A stretch of 64,000 nucleotides of DNA, from positions 60,366,939 to 60,430,938 of the forward strand of contig CM018698.1 in assembly GCA_009363875.1 (NCBI GenBank), read 5' to 3'. The notes under the pieces were generated by a model. It saw only the letters and a program-made list of their open reading frames with translations, searched no databases and was not told where the DNA came from. The DNA is from Mikania micrantha (taxonomy: Eukaryota; Streptophyta; Magnoliopsida; Asterales; Asteraceae). A program made the position numbers and the translations under genes. The number at the start of each line of letters is the position of its first letter. The first letter of the stretch is position 1. Shown here piece after piece: positions 34,636 to 47,882 of this stretch.

Positions 34636-35295
34636 GCTTCGTCAATGATTATATATACAATTGGTAGAGTTCTAGAGAAATGAGTTTGCAACAGGTTTTT
34701 TTTAGTTGGAATGACGCCTGGTGTTTTTGAATCTGTGCAATCCGTTTCAGCATAATGCATCTAGAAATTATCTTTATCTCATTTGCAATTGAGTTGCGGT
34801 TTTTGTTACGTTCTCTCTACTTTGTAAAACTCACATTTTAACTTTATAAAATATAACATTGATTTTATAAACACTCTGAATTTTAAAGTTTATTAATTGT
34901 AGTGTGTATATAATATGACTAGGTTAAAACTCATGTATTAAATGAGTTAAACAAATATAATATGTTATAAATAACATTTTTCATATTCATTTGTGCGTTT
35001 GATATCATTAAATGTTGATATAAATAAATAATATTTAAAAATAATAAATTACAAATAATGAAAATTTAAGAATTATAAAACTACATTTTAAGATATTACA
35101 TAATTGAAATTTTCTTAATATTTGTTAACTTTTCATTATTTAAATAATTAGAAGAACCATATATCTGATATTTCATTGTATAACTTAATTGTTTGAAATC
35201 ATTAATATTTTATACAAAAGATAATTAGTATTTAATAGAAGAGAAAGAAGGGAAAAAATTTTCTAGAATTCATCAAAAGTTGACACGTGTCATTT
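34636..35295. other. AT-rich non-coding stretch
   Basis: No gene or element recognised. Confidence 0.5.
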
Positions 35296-35312
35296 CTTGT
35301 TACTCTTTTATT

Positions 35313-35529
35313 TTTTTGAACGGCTTGGTACAACGACACTCAAGACGGGATTTCAACCGTCCCCTCGGATTTGACGCTCTGGAGCGTATGCCCGAGCCCA
35401 CCCCAGGAGGAACCCCACAACTGGGTAAACCCCATGACCTTGCTTCAGCAAATATGCGTCAGCCTGGATTCGAACCCAATACCTCCCATAGGAAAGTCAA
35501 GTGGGTAACCATTAGGCTAGAAGCCCTTG
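35313..35529 (-). mobile_element. tRNA-derived SINE, minus orientation, 17-bp TSD
   Basis: The minus strand has box A-like TAGCCTAATGGTTA, box B GGATTCGAACC (as seen on plus) and a CCGTTCAAAAAAA tail at 35313. CTTGTTACTCTTTTATT flanks at 35296-35312 and 35581-35597. Between the SINE 5' end and the right TSD are about 51 extra bases that match local downstream sequence. Confidence 0.75.
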
Positions 35530-35597
35530 GTCATATCAATTGACGGTAATATACTAATAAAGATTTTGGTAACCGAAGACCTTGTTACTCTTTTATT

Positions 35598-36080
35598 ATA
35601 ATAAAGATTTTACTTCAATAACTTTTTTTTCGTTAGTTTAAAAAAAATAATCATAGGTCATATCAATTGACGGTAATATACTAATATTTATGAAGAATAA
35701 CACCGACACTGACTCAAGAACATTTGTGTTGTTATATAATTGTAATTAACTATGTTTTGATATTCATAACCGAGTTTTTGGAACTTCCATACACTTATTT
35801 TATGTATTTAATTATGTTAGTACCACCGATATAACGTGTATAATTAAGTTTGTAAATACACTCTTGATCAATATCACTTTTGACAATTCTTTTCTTTTTT
35901 TGATAAATTACTTTTTAAAATTTTTTATATTGGGCATAAAAGTGTTTTCTACTAACATTTCAGTTTTTCTAGCTAATCCGTCATAATTTCATATTTTTCT
36001 TTTAGTCATAATTTCATATCAAAACACATAATTTTTAACCATAATAGTATGATAAGCTTGCTCCTCTCAATTATATTAAA
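35598..36080. other. Non-coding; contains source of duplicated filler
   Basis: The 30-base word beginning GGTCATATCAATTGACGG occurs here at about 35656 and also at about 35530. Otherwise nothing recognised. Confidence 0.5.
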
Positions 36081-36096
36081 TTAGTATTAAAGAAAC

Positions 36097-36301
36097 CTTT
36101 AAATAAGTGGTGTACTGGTTATAGGGAAGGAAAGACAACCTAAAGGTTTCAAGTTCAATCGCTACTTAAAACAATTTCCTTTGGAGGCCGGCGGCCTGGT
36201 TGCTTTCGGTCGCGCTTTACCTATTCCTTTCGATTATTCAGGTATTGAAAGAAACCCATGAATTTACTACGTAATTTGGTTCTCACGGTCATTAAAAAAA
36301 A
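36097..36301 (+). mobile_element. SINE-like element, 205 bp, 16-bp TSD with one mismatch
   Basis: TTAGTATTAAAGAAAC (36081-36096) and TTAATATTAAAGAAAC (36302-36317) flank it. It has a degenerate box B (GGTTTCAAGTTCAATCG) and an A-rich 3' end. Its body contains GGAGGCCGGCGGCCTGG. Confidence 0.65.
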
Positions 36302-36460
36302 TTAATATTAAAGAAACAGAGGCGGTGTCTATTTAAAGCTTGAGGAATCATATAAAAATTACTTAATAAGGTATTCAGTTTCCAGAACAAACATGACGTC
36401 TCCGATTACATATCCACCTCTGCAAGTAAATTCAACAACTAAAAGTCGGATTTTTGTTCC

Positions 36461-36470
36461 TATATATATA
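36461..36470 (+). promoter_or_regulatory. Probable TATA box of the SRO gene
   Basis: TATATATATA lies 84 bases before the ATG at 36554, a plausible spacing for a plant promoter with a short 5' UTR. Confidence 0.6.
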
Positions 36471-36553
36471 TCCCAATTCACTTTTGGCAAATTCTGCTTG
36501 TTCGTTATCATAACGAGCTCTGTAAATTCTTCACAGGCTAACATCATTCAATC

Positions 36554-39500
36554 ATGAATCAAATAGTAGAATTTGAAGATCAAGCTTCAATCATACTTGA
36601 ACATGAAGAAATCGCTAGACCCGAGTCCGATCTAGAAGCCCCGGTTTCTAGTATATCACAATTGGGGATATTTAATTCCGATGAATTGAATGTGCAAAGA
36701 GTTGAAGAAGGAAGCAATGAGTATGAGATTTTGAAGAAGAGTTTCGTCGGTGGGAGGAGGGATTTGGGGACGAAGATTAAGATCGTTGGGATTCATCGGA
36801 AGAAGTATGATTGGGATGTGATGGATGAAGCTCGATTGGCGGTTTTCCGAGTGTTTGCTGCTGCAATTGCGAGTCGAAACGGTGGAGATCCGAACATTAG
36901 ATACGGTTGGTATGGCGGTTCTCGTGATGAGATTATGGAGATTATGAGGTTTGGGTTTCGTCGATTTGAAAACAGAGGTTGGTCGTATGGTCGTGGTGTT
37001 CATCTTTCTCCGGCGAATATTCCGATGGAGAGGTTAGTTGGTGATGTTTATATTTTATGTATGCAATTTTTAATTGATATGGCTATTGCTTAATCGAAGT
37101 TATGTTGTTCATTACTGCATAACTTTTTTTATAATATTGCACAAGATTAACTGGTTGATACAAACTTAATTTGGAACATAATTTATGAAATTTAGAGAGT
37201 AAGTATAATATATGCAAAAAAAACTTAGGCTACATCATGAAAAATAGCACTAACACCGACTAAAGGATATTGGTATCGTTATATAATTGTTTTTTATATA
37301 TGTTTTTATTACTAAAACCAAATCGTTATAATTACATACTTTCCTTTAAACTCCGGTGGGAACCAAGGTGTTGTAACCTCATATTTTTCTTAAATGTAAT
37401 TAATATATCACTGACATATGTGTACAATGAACTTCGTAAACATGTCGTACAACATGTGTTGCTTATATTTTTATGTTAAGTTTTGTTTCTTTTAAATTTT
37501 ATATTATTACTTGCACACATTTCTTTTAAATTTTATATTGTAACTTACACACAATAGTAGTATTTTCTATTGATTTTTCAATCTTAATAATCAATTGGTC
37601 ACAACTTTAAAATCAAAACACACTCGTTTAGTCATTTGAATTCATTTTAATCGTGCCGATCATCTATTGATGCATTCAGGGGCGTAGCATAATTAAGACT
37701 AGCGGGCGACTACCCCCTGTTTTTTCGTGTATTAGTGTATATTCTCGATACGTAGTGTAAAATTTTTTAAAAACATTTATTTCGCCCCTCCTGAAAAAAA
37801 AATTATTTCGTCCCCCTAAGGTTTTAGCCAAGCTTCGCCACTGGATACATTATTATCATTATAAAATATTTTTTGAATAACTGAACACGGCCAACTAATA
37901 GGTTAAATACTTCAATCAAAATAATAGTTAGATGTGTCATTTTATTGAAAAGCATGAAATTGGTAATGTTGATTAATAAATTATTAAAATACTCTATAGT
38001 TTTGTAACATAGCTTTATCAACTAAGAACGTGTCGTTTCTCATTCTTTGCGTAATAGATTTATGCTCTTGCACTTTGAGAATCATAATCATGTTCTTTTA
38101 TTTTAATTAAAAGCTTAAATTGAATTTAGCTTATAAAAGTTCAAGCTTATAAATATGTTCGTTTTAACACATAAACCATCATTGGCTAGACTCTTGAGCC
38201 AAACAAGCATAATTTATACATATAAAAAAAAAAACATTTTGGTACGCTTCTAGATAAAAGAATGTGAGGTTACTTCTTAACCAGTCGTTTCATCTCAGTC
38301 TTATGTTATGCTATATCTGTTTTCATTTGGACAATATTTTTGTCTAAATATTACACATGTGCAATATAAACTTTTTTTGTAGTGTTGAAGTCTCAATTGG
38401 TTGGTTATATTTAGATTGTGTTTTGCTGGAATATCTTTTACAAATAGCTACACATAGAGGTGGCCAACGACCCGGAACCGGAACCAAAGACCTGAATCGG
38501 TTCCACCCTTAAACCGGTCAAAACCGAAGCGGAACCGGCAAAAAACCGGTCAAAAATTGGAACCGGTCAAAAATTGGAACCGGTTCTTAACTTAATTTGT
38601 TGATCGGAACCAGAATCGTTTGGAACCGGTTCCGGTTCAAAAAAAAAACCCGGTTTGGCCACTTCCAGGCCACCTCTATTTACACATGCGTTACTATGAT
38701 CAGATGATTAAATGTTTGGTTTTGTGTTACGCAGTGTAAAAACATCAGTTGTTGATTCGGACGGATTAATGCATGTGTTACTATGTCGTGTGATTTTAGG
38801 AAGACCTGAAATAATTTCATTTGGTTCACAAAAAGACCAACCCACCTCCACCAAATTCGATTCGGGTGTTGATAATATATCATCACCCTCCAAGTATCTC
38901 ATTTGGGAACATCACATGAACACGCATGTTCTCCCGGTTTACATCATCAGTTTCCGAGCAGATTCATTAACAGGTGATCATCGATCGACCATGAAAACAT
39001 CTCTGATCTTCGAAAAGTTTGGTTTTATTTATCTCTCATTAGTTATTGTTATCGCTTCTGATTTGTGGAGAATCCATTTTTTTTAGGAACACGGTTCTTG
39101 AGGACACCAACATCACCGCATATGAGCATCAGCGGTTTGATGAGCAGCCTAACGAATTATTTGAGTTCTTCTAAGATGGTCATGATCAAGAGACTCCATC
39201 ACGAGTATCATGTAAGTTTTTCGCGTATTGTATTGATGTTTCCTTTCGAATTCAATGTAATAATCAATAACATGTTATATGTTTAGAAAAGTAAGATTTC
39301 AAGGTCCGTATTCATAAGGAAGTTAAGGGCCATCGCTGGAGACGATGTTCTAAAAACCATAATTCAAGGTTTACAATGTAAAAGGTATGATTTGTTTATT
39401 TATTTAATTATTATTGTACCTTAAAATCTGTCGTTTCATGTTTCAATGGTTAGAACTAATTAGAAGTTATAAGTTGATGCATGATCTTTAAAATTTACGG

Positions 39501-39862
39501 TCGAATGGATAAGTTAACATGCGATTATATTAAACAATATTTTGTGAAACTTTCTGGCTTTTTTTAACTAGTATTAGTATTAAAAATTATTGCAAAATTA
39601 ACTATATTTTTAATAAAGTAATTTTGGAAAATTCTAAGAATTTATTTCGAATATTCCTACTCCCTTTTTGTTTTTAACATTGGGATTTTCCATCAACATG
39701 TATTTTAATTTGTAGGATTTAAAGTAGCTAATGTATTTTACTATCAGAATTAATGTTCCCCTAGCTTTTATATGTTGAAGCTTATTATTTGAAGTTTTAT
39801 AAGATCGATATTACATTGCGTAATCTTAATTGATATTTATTATGTAATTCAGAAGCGCTTGA
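36554..39862 (+). CDS. SRO: SRO (SIMILAR TO RCD-ONE) family protein, five exons
   Basis: Predicted exons are 36554-37032, 38735-38973, 39087-39211, 39287-39384 and 39853-39862. All junctions have GT-AG and keep frame, giving 316 residues, the usual size of the short SRO proteins. Residues from about 50 to 245 form the PARP-like fold (VEEGSNEYE, GWYGGSRDEI, YGRGVHLSP, then LLCRVILGRPE and FDSGVDNISSPSKYLIWEHHMNTHVLP). Residues from about 255 form the RST domain (SGLMSSLTNYLSSSKMVMIKRLHHEY and KISRSVFIRKLRAIAGDDVL), which binds transcription factors. The H-Y-E triad of active PARPs is not apparent, so the product is probably a nuclear regulator of stress responses without ADP-ribosyl transfer. 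Intron 1 is 1.7 kb and holds two MITEs. The final exon of ten bases is the least certain part. Confidence 0.88.
37677..37843. mobile_element. hAT-like MITE in SRO intron 1, 167 bp
   Basis: Ends are CAGGGGCGTAGC and the imperfect inverse AGCTTCGCCACTG. Flanks GATGCATT (37669-37676) and GATACATT (37844-37851) match at 7 of 8. Confidence 0.65.
38455..38678. mobile_element. hAT-like MITE in SRO intron 1, 224 bp
   Basis: Perfect 11-bp ends TAGAGGTGGCC/GGCCACCTCTA. Flanks GCTACACA and TTTACACA match at 6 of 8. The interior is built from GGAACCGG and related words. Confidence 0.7.
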
Positions 39863-40048
39863 ATGGAAGATGATGGATGGATGAACACACGAAGGACGCT
39901 AGCTAGCTAGAGCAAATATATACTGTGTAATTTATTTTACTATTTCATGTATCGTGTTTCCCTTTAATTTGATAGATCTTTATTTTTTTCTCTTTTTTTA
40001 GTATATAGATAGTTGAGAATTTGGGAGAACTTACCACCAATTGTGATA
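39863..40048. other. 3' flank of the SRO gene
   Basis: AT-rich, presumably 3' UTR and terminator region. No other feature. Confidence 0.5.
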
Positions 40049-41209
40049 TCTTTCTATTATAATAAACAAGCATTTCTTTGCCACTTGTCAACTTTGTATA
40101 CAACTATTGCCAAGTGTCATTTTTCTATTATAATACTTAATTCTCTTTCCTATTAATTATTTATAATCTTTTTCATATTAAATAATAATCTAATTAATAC
40201 TAATGACAAATAATATTAATTACCTTTCTCATATATAGAAATAGTTTTTAAAAAAATTAAAAACAAATCTTTTATTAGAAAACACACTTAAAAAGTTAAT
40301 AAATTATAAATTTTTTTATTAAAAATAAATTTTTTAGAAATATAAATTTTAAAAAAATAAAATATAGTATAAACTAGAGTTTTTAAACAATATGATTTTA
40401 TAAGCAAATGACGTTTTATTAATTTATGTAAAAACATATTTTATAAAATTGATAGGAAAAGTTACACTTTTGGTCCTTTATATTATGATATTTTCAAATT
40501 GGTTGTTTAACTTTAATAATTACATAAACTATCCCTTACATATTTTTAAACAAAACTTAGGTTTTGACAAAATATCAATTTTAAGTAGTTCAATGATATC
40601 AATTTTATAAATCAAGAAAATCATTTATCATTTCTTTGGTTGTTGAAGCTTTTGATTATTGTTTTATCAGTTAAAATATTTATTAATATGTAAATTGAAA
40701 GGAAAAGTTACACTTTTGGTCCTTTATGTTATAATATTTTCAAATTGGTTCTTTAACTTTGATAATTACATAGACTATCCCTTACACTTTTTTACAAAGG
40801 TTAGGTTTTGACAAAATAAAAACAGAATTTTAAGCAAATGACTTTTTATTAATTTATTTAAAAAAGATTTTATAAAATTGATAGGAAAAGTTACACTTTT
40901 GCCCCTTTATGTTATGATATTTTCAATTGGTACTTTAACTTTAATAATTACATAAACTATCCCTTAAATTTTTAACAAAGGTTACATTTTGACAAAATAA
41001 AAACAAAATTTTTTAACGTTAATATTTAGTTCAGTGATATAAATTTTATAAATCAAGAAAATCATTTATCATTTCTTTGGTTATTGAAGCTTTTGATATG
41101 TAAATTAATTATTTTAGATCAAAATATCATTTTATAACTTCTACATTTTTATTAATTAACTATTAATATTTTTTATTTAATCCGTGTAATACACGGGGTA
41201 ATAAACTAG
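40049..41209 (+). mobile_element. Non-autonomous Helitron, 1161 bp, with three internal repeats
   Basis: It starts TCTTTCTATTATAATAAAC after an A and ends CTAG before a T. The hairpin CCGTGT-AAT-ACACGG lies at 41182-41196. Inside, a block starting AGGAAAAGTTACACTTTTG and running through CATAAACTATCCCTTA recurs near 40451, 40700 and 40881. No helicase coding is present. Confidence 0.78.
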
Positions 41210-41627
41210 TAAAATTATAAACTAATTTCATACATTCTCTTGTAAACTTTTATAATTACACATTTTTATAATATACTCTTGAAGAGTTATATATTTGTAT
41301 TAAAACTTATACTTTAAGACCTCATATTTAAAAGAGGATATGTTTAATTCTTTCTAGAATTATATATTTATATGAAGTAATGTTACAATATATACAAGTA
41401 ATGGGTTATAAGTAATTAACATAAAATACAGAATAATTTTTATTTTGGTTCAACATCGGCCGATCAAGTAAAACGGTGACGACCTAATTAATGATAATCC
41501 AAGTTGATGTGCTTTTCTCATTTATGAGAGACTTGGCTTTTGAGTAATGATAAACGAACTGCAAGTATAACACAAAAGAATTGGTCCATCAGATGGCAAA
41601 GCATGAAGCTGAGTAATCCTAACAATT
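41210..41627. other. Non-coding flank of Copia-2
   Basis: No feature recognised. Confidence 0.5.
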
Positions 41628-42141
41628 TGTGGGGTTTTTATTTGGCCCATGAGAAATGCCAAATAATAAAGCCCAATTTAATTGTGAGCCCACAAACAGT
41701 ATAAAATGAAAGAAAGAAAAAAATAATAGGGTGGATTTCTTTTGTTGCTGCTGCCGGCATTCACTTCTTGGGAGATTAAGAACACAAATTGATTTTTGTG
41801 TTGTTGCTGCCTTCTGACGTCAAAAGAAGAAGAAACAAATTTGTTGAATTTGTTTTTGTGGCCCCATCATCTTATTCAGTCAACACACAAAAGTGTGTTT
41901 TGTGTGTGTGTTTCGTAGAGACCAAGAGAAAAGAAAGGTGATTAAATCCCTTTTATTTTGTGTTGTGATACAACCTTTGAAGCCAAAGAAGAGAAGTTCA
42001 GATTAAGTTTGGGGTAACTCTATTTGGTGATTTCACTCTTTTATTTTTAGATTTGATTCCATAGCTTGATGTTACTTGATTCCAAATTTATGATGATTGA
42101 TGTATGCCTCTAGTGCATCTAGAGGACTTTGTATTGCTCTA
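41628..42141 (+). repeat. Copia-2 5' LTR, first part
   Basis: Begins TGTGGGGTTTTTATTTGG and matches 52145 onward. It breaks off after CTCTA at 42137-42141, which is repeated at 47878-47882 as the target duplication of the nested LTR. The second part is 47883-48106. Confidence 0.88.
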
Positions 42142-43794
42142 TGTCACACCCCGACCGACGGCGGAATACGTCGGGGCGCGATTGTGATTGTTCATAACTC
42201 ATATTTTTAAGTTTCATATTTTTACATTCTCATTTAAAACCAAAGCATTCATTACACAATAATTCAAATACAAACATCCAAACATTACAAAATGAATTCG
42301 AATACAATAAATTTGATTAATGTTCAAACTAGGTCTGAAGTTCCTATATGATATTCATCCAAAGCTTTAACATGTTACACATGTAAAATAGAGTTTTGAT
42401 CAACTATTTGCATAGTTGGTGGGAATCTCCTACAGTTGATATATAGATACATAAAATAAGATGCAACAATAGTCTAATAAGAATTGATCTAAATATATGT
42501 GTACTCCACAATGTTTGATGATATGATTTTGGCAATTTCACATTTCTAACATAATGACACAAAGTCACTAAAGAAAGTCTACTAGTAATACCAAATGTTT
42601 TTGGCAATTTTATCTTCAATATAAACATTGAAAAAAGTCATGTTAATCAAAGGCTACTTGTACTAATGTATTGTATATGATTATCCTAATAGTAATAACA
42701 CATAGATATACAAACAAGTAGGCAACACATAACATTCAAATCGAATTCTATCTTAAACTAAAGTATTGCATCCTTGTATTTGTTTATGACTCAAAGAATA
42801 ACATGTTTGATAAGACATGTGTAACATCCCAAAAATTATAAAAATGTAAAGAGTGAGTATAAGAACTCACATGTCTAGCTTTGATCCCAAGAAGTTATTG
42901 AGTAGGTTGAAGACTTGTGAAGCTACAATTCACCCTATATTGTGATATGATTTTGTATAAGTTCTAGAGTTCATATGAACCTATAAGTCTATGTCATTTC
43001 TAAAGACAAAAACCCTAGTTTAATTCCTAAACCCCTCTATTATAATTTTTTTAATAATTATGAAAGAAAAGATTTTTATAAATATGATTTGTTTGCTCAA
43101 ATGTTATGTAGATAATATTTTATTTGTATAAATAAAATATTTTTATGTCTTTGTAATTCTTTTAATTATATAAATGTTATTATGTTTATCTCCTTGATAA
43201 TAATCTAGATAATATTTTATTTAAAACAATCAATAAAATATTATTCTATATTATTATAATGCGTTTCAGAATATTTAAAAATATTTTAAAATATATGTAT
43301 ATGTAAATTCTTAAAAATATCTTTATAAGTTTAAAGCAAAGTTTATTGGAGTTTTATTTTAAATAAATAATTTATTTAATAAAACTCATTATGTTATCAT
43401 AAAAATGATTTCAAAATATTAAATATAATTTTATAGAATTTTTAAATTATTTTTATAAATAATCATTACCTTTTAAGTTTTATTTAAGCAATTAAAAGTT
43501 ACTTAACAAAAATAATAATAAAAAATCTTTTAAAATTTCAGAATGTATATAAATAATATTTATATTTTTTTTTTGTAATTTTTCATAATTTTTAGAAATG
43601 TTTTAATATTTTAATATATTTAAAATTATTTAAATACAATTTAAATTGCAAAATATTAAAAGTATAGTCTGAAAAATTCTAAAATTTTTACAGAGTGTTT
43701 AAAATATCATTTTGATTATTATGAATTCTTTTAGAATTACTTTGGATAGTGAAATAAAAGAAATAAAAAAATACAAGTTTTTAAATAAAAACCC

Positions 43795-43868
43795 AGTTCC
43801 TTAATGGATTCGAACCCAAGACTACCCACCACAAACAATGTGGTTTACCACTAAACTGCATGGGTTAC
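43795..43868 (-). other. tRNA-like fossil within solo LTR A
   Basis: The minus strand has a box A-like CAGTTTAGTGG and box B GGTTCGAATCC about 40 bases apart. The T-stem does not pair, so it is not a functional tRNA gene. It may be a SINE head. Confidence 0.35.
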
Positions 43869-44666
43869 GTTATGATGAAAGCCCATCCATTTAGTTTTTG
43901 TACACTGTCATGAATTCACCTTACTTCTCCAAGAACCCTAAAATTAATCGAGTCCAAATTCGATTTACGAGATGATTCTGAGAGCCTGAATCATTAGGGC
44001 TTTTGATATGCAACCTAAAATGAATCCAAAGCAACAAAAATTACCTGGTATCGTTTTGAATTGTAGAGATTGGCTTCTAAATTGGTTCCGACGATAACGC
44101 GACTTGATTCGTCTTAATTCGAGATGTTCAGATGAGACTTTTGATACCAGATGTTTCAGAGTGTTTTCGCCAGTTTGTCTAGCTGGTTTAATTCAATTAT
44201 GATGATAATTTGTATCAGATTCGAAATTAAGTTTTGAGCAAACGTGTTCGGTTACGGTTTATGTTCATAAAACCTCGTTTAATGAGATTCAATACTCGAT
44301 AAGTTTTAAATGATTTGCCGTTTAACAATTTGATTAATTGTGTGCGTTTTAAATGAATTTCATTGTGACTGCAAATGGCGGTTTCGAATGAGCTGGAGAA
44401 GAAGCACATGTAACTTCTGAAAATTCTTTTGAACATTGTCAACATTGTTTTTTTTTTTTTTTTTTTATATTATCATTACTGAAATCTTAAAATCCTTTTT
44501 GTTTAAAATCATTTTATCACTTTACAAGAGAAAACATGGTTTAAATAACTATATCCTAGTATCATTAAATATTTAAAAGTTTTATTTCAAATCTTAATAA
44601 ATTCAAATTACTTATTATAACAAAATTTGTGAATCATATAATTGTTCATATACTTTTGTTTGTTTG

Positions 44667-47566
44667 TGTCACACCCCCAAATTCCCACTCGTGGTGTCAG
44701 TCCACATGGGTGTGACGTGGCCAGAATCACAGCTCAATGGTCATATAGAACACCTCTATATGCGTTTCAAAACCAATATTTGACATAATATGACAATGAA
44801 ATAGTTTGCAGCGGAATGTAAATAATAATTGCAGCGGAAATAAAATAAGTTTAAAACATGCAGCGGAAATACGAAATGTCAGACACTACGTTGTATCAAT
44901 ACATATCATAAATAAAACTTGTTTCAAATGATAAAACAGATCCATAGCCTGCTATTTACCTGAGAATACAAGTTTGAAAATGTGGCAACACAAAGGTTGG
45001 TGAGTCCACAGGTTTTGATATACATATATAAAAGTGTGTCATGCTGTTTATCAAATAGTACCGAGCCCTAGGCTCCAAGTGTCAGTGCGTCATTACCGAA
45101 CTAGACCTGTTTGTTCTTGCCTCCACTATGTCTCGTACACACAGTAAATTAGGTCAGAGTTTGCACGGGTTATGACATCCAGTCAACATTGTGCCCCGTG
45201 GGGTTGGTCATACCCTAATGGATCCATCCAAATCTACCACGTTGTTCGTACATTAACGGTAAGACTTTGTGACGACTTGTTACGAGTTCAACACTAAATG
45301 TTTGTCCAATAAACCAGCATACACCAAAAATGTTTGTAATAGCAATAATGTTTGACTCGATGTAACTAGTATTCTCCCCCTATTTAAAAGCGTTTGAAAA
45401 GAGTTAAAGAGGGGCCGTAAACTCACCTTAGTGAAGAGAGTGATAAACAAGCGTAAGCTCCTGAAGTAGCAGCGCGTCGGTCATCGGCATCCTATATCAT
45501 ATACCGCACGTGAGTTCGTGTAACGACTATGTTCGTGTTCGTGTTTGTCCTCGTGTTTGTGCTCAACAACCCTCGGTTGTTCATGTTTGTCCGTGTCGGT
45601 CCACAATGACCGTGTTTGCTCGTGTTGGTCCACATTGACCGTGTTTGACCGTGTTGGTCCACATTGACCGTGTTTGACCAAAGTTGACCGTGTCAAGTCA
45701 ACGACCCGTTGGTGAACCGTGTGTCAGTTGTGAATCGTGTAGCAATCGTGTAAGTGCTCATCGTGTGCAAAACGCGCAAGTCGCGTATATGGACAACTTA
45801 CTATTCATAGTAAGTTTCCATTGTTCTAGCATGCTCGTTAGTCCTACGTGATCATGTTAACACATAGCACATCATCATACAAATTCACATAAGTCGTTTT
45901 CATCATGTTAGCACACAAAAGTTTCCTAAAATGGAAAGTTTCCATTTATAGCATACGTGTTATCGGAAACCATCTAATTTAGCATCTAATCATCATGTTA
46001 TAACATATTAAATCACTTAGCATGCTCAAATCATACAACATGTTCCTAAGTCGGGTTTTGTATAAATAAAGTTACTATAAATAGTAACTTTGTAGTTTTT
46101 GTATAAAAAGTGACCATCCAAAGACTTCTAATCCATTTTAATGTCACAAAACATAATCATAAACCATTTAACATCATTTAAACATACCAACATGGTCTAA
46201 ATTATCACTTAACAATATTTGACCCATAAAAGTTACCTAAAATAGCAACCATGCTAAATATGGCCCTAAACATTATCAAAATCACATTTCAAGCATCAAT
46301 AACATTCTAATAGCAATTACATAGGCATGCATGTTATCCATATCATCCATAACACCATTTATCAAGATTTGGGCTACAAAAGTTACTAAAAATAGTAACT
46401 TTGCCCAATAATCACAATCAATCATCCAAACTACATTCTAAGTGTCCATGTCATCCCAAATACATTCAAACAACATATCCATAAACATGCATGACTCTAA
46501 ACTCATACATTTCACCATCTTGTAACTTAAAAGTTACTAAAAATAGCAAGAGTCATAAACAACCTATTTTTGACCATTTTGATCATAACTAATCATGTAG
46601 ATCATCATCAATAACTCTCATAATCATATAACAACATCCAATATTATCTACAAAGCCTTAGATCATGCATGCATGTGGGTAAATCACCCGTTCATGACCA
46701 AATGAAGTGTTTTGCACATACAAATCATCATGGATCATCATAAATCCTAATCTAAACATCATAGATCATCAATATCAGTAACAAGAACATCAAACCCAGA
46801 TTCAAAGATTGCCAAATTGGTGCATGCAAGGCTAGCAAGCTTGCATGTGAGTTTGTAAGTGTGCATGTGCGTTTAGAAGCATTTCTAAGTTACTAGGGAT
46901 GTGTTACTACCTTCTAGAGCTTCAAAGATTCTCAGATGATGATGATAACAGCTTCTAAAGCTTCTGGACAGCAAGGATCTTCAGCAAATCGCAAGGTGGT
47001 GGTGATTCTTCGAGCTTCCAAGTGAGAAACAAGCTTCAACCTTCAATCTTGGAGCTTCTAAATGGTCTACAATGGTGGAAAATGGTGGTAACATGAGGTT
47101 GAAGACGAAATCAGTCGAGGGGCGGCGCATAGAACCGGAGAAATGATGATATGGGATAGCATAGGTATGATTGTCTGGAGCTTTCAAATCTTCTCCGCGT
47201 ACCGCGACGGATTTCGGAAGTCAAACCCCCGCGACGTTGCCTCTTGTTGGGCCATCGTGTACCGCGATGGGTCCTTGAAGAGCCCAATAAGCCTATTTTA
47301 ATGGATTTGATCCGTTCGTGAGTGTTTCGTGAGGTTTCGTGTGTTGTGTTACAAACATGCTAGACGTTCACCAACGTTCGTGTGTTTTGACACGTGTGTG
47401 TTGTTTGCCGATAATTCATCGGATTATCAAGTCATGTGTCAGTGTTCGTACTGTCGTGCCACGTGTCATACTAAATTAAACTATTTCTAGTGCCACGTGT
47501 ACATAGATCATTTAAATAAACATTTAAATAAACAATAAGCTGACCTGGAATTTACGGGGTGTCACA
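44667..47566 (-). repeat. Nested probable solo LTR B, 2900 bp, GTTTG TSD
   Basis: It begins TGTCACACCCCC and ends GGGGTGTCACA, flanked by GTTTG at 44662-44666 and 47567-47571. It has no coding region. It contains CGTGTT-rich tandem sequence (45525-45700) and several long-stem hairpins (45795-45816, 45929-45947, 46068-46091, 46379-46402). Layout resembles the gypsy LTR at 53291, suggesting minus orientation. Confidence 0.8.
45525..45700. repeat. CGTGTT-rich tandem tract
   Basis: Units such as GACCGTGTTTGACC and GTGTTGGTCCACATTGACC repeat two to three times with smaller CGTGTTTG repeats upstream. An open frame of 71 codons on the minus strand is a by-product. Confidence 0.75.
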
Positions 47567-47882
47567 GTTTGCATATTATGATCACCTTAAATATTTAACT
47601 TGTTTTTGTTATACACTTATTATAATGTATGTAAATATAGAAATATTTATTTATATATATTGATATATATATATATATATTATTTATATGTTTAAGATTT
47701 GATTTAATTTAATTATATCTTTGACAGTTTTATGTGGGATAATTTATATAAATATATATACATAAATACATACATTTATATGTATAAATAAAACTTATTA
47801 GATAATATCCAAAGAACTTTTGTTTATTACAATTCAATACTAATACATTTTAGAAGAAAAAAACCCTAAATATCACACTCTA

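Larger units (their letters stand above)
42142..47877 (-). repeat. Nested probable solo LTR A (itself interrupted), CTCTA TSD
   Basis: It begins TGTCACACCCCGACC and ends ATATCACA, with CTCTA on both sides. Without the inner insertion it is about 2.83 kb. It has no PBS, PPT or coding, so it is read as a solo LTR in minus orientation, by likeness of its end to the other gypsy LTRs here. Confidence 0.75.

Noticed and set aside
43795..43868. Candidate tRNA gene
   Set aside because: Boxes A and B are present but the T-stem and acceptor do not pair.
45481..45696. 71-codon minus-strand frame with repeated peptide
   Set aside because: It is a translation of the CGTGTT-rich tandem tract inside solo LTR B.
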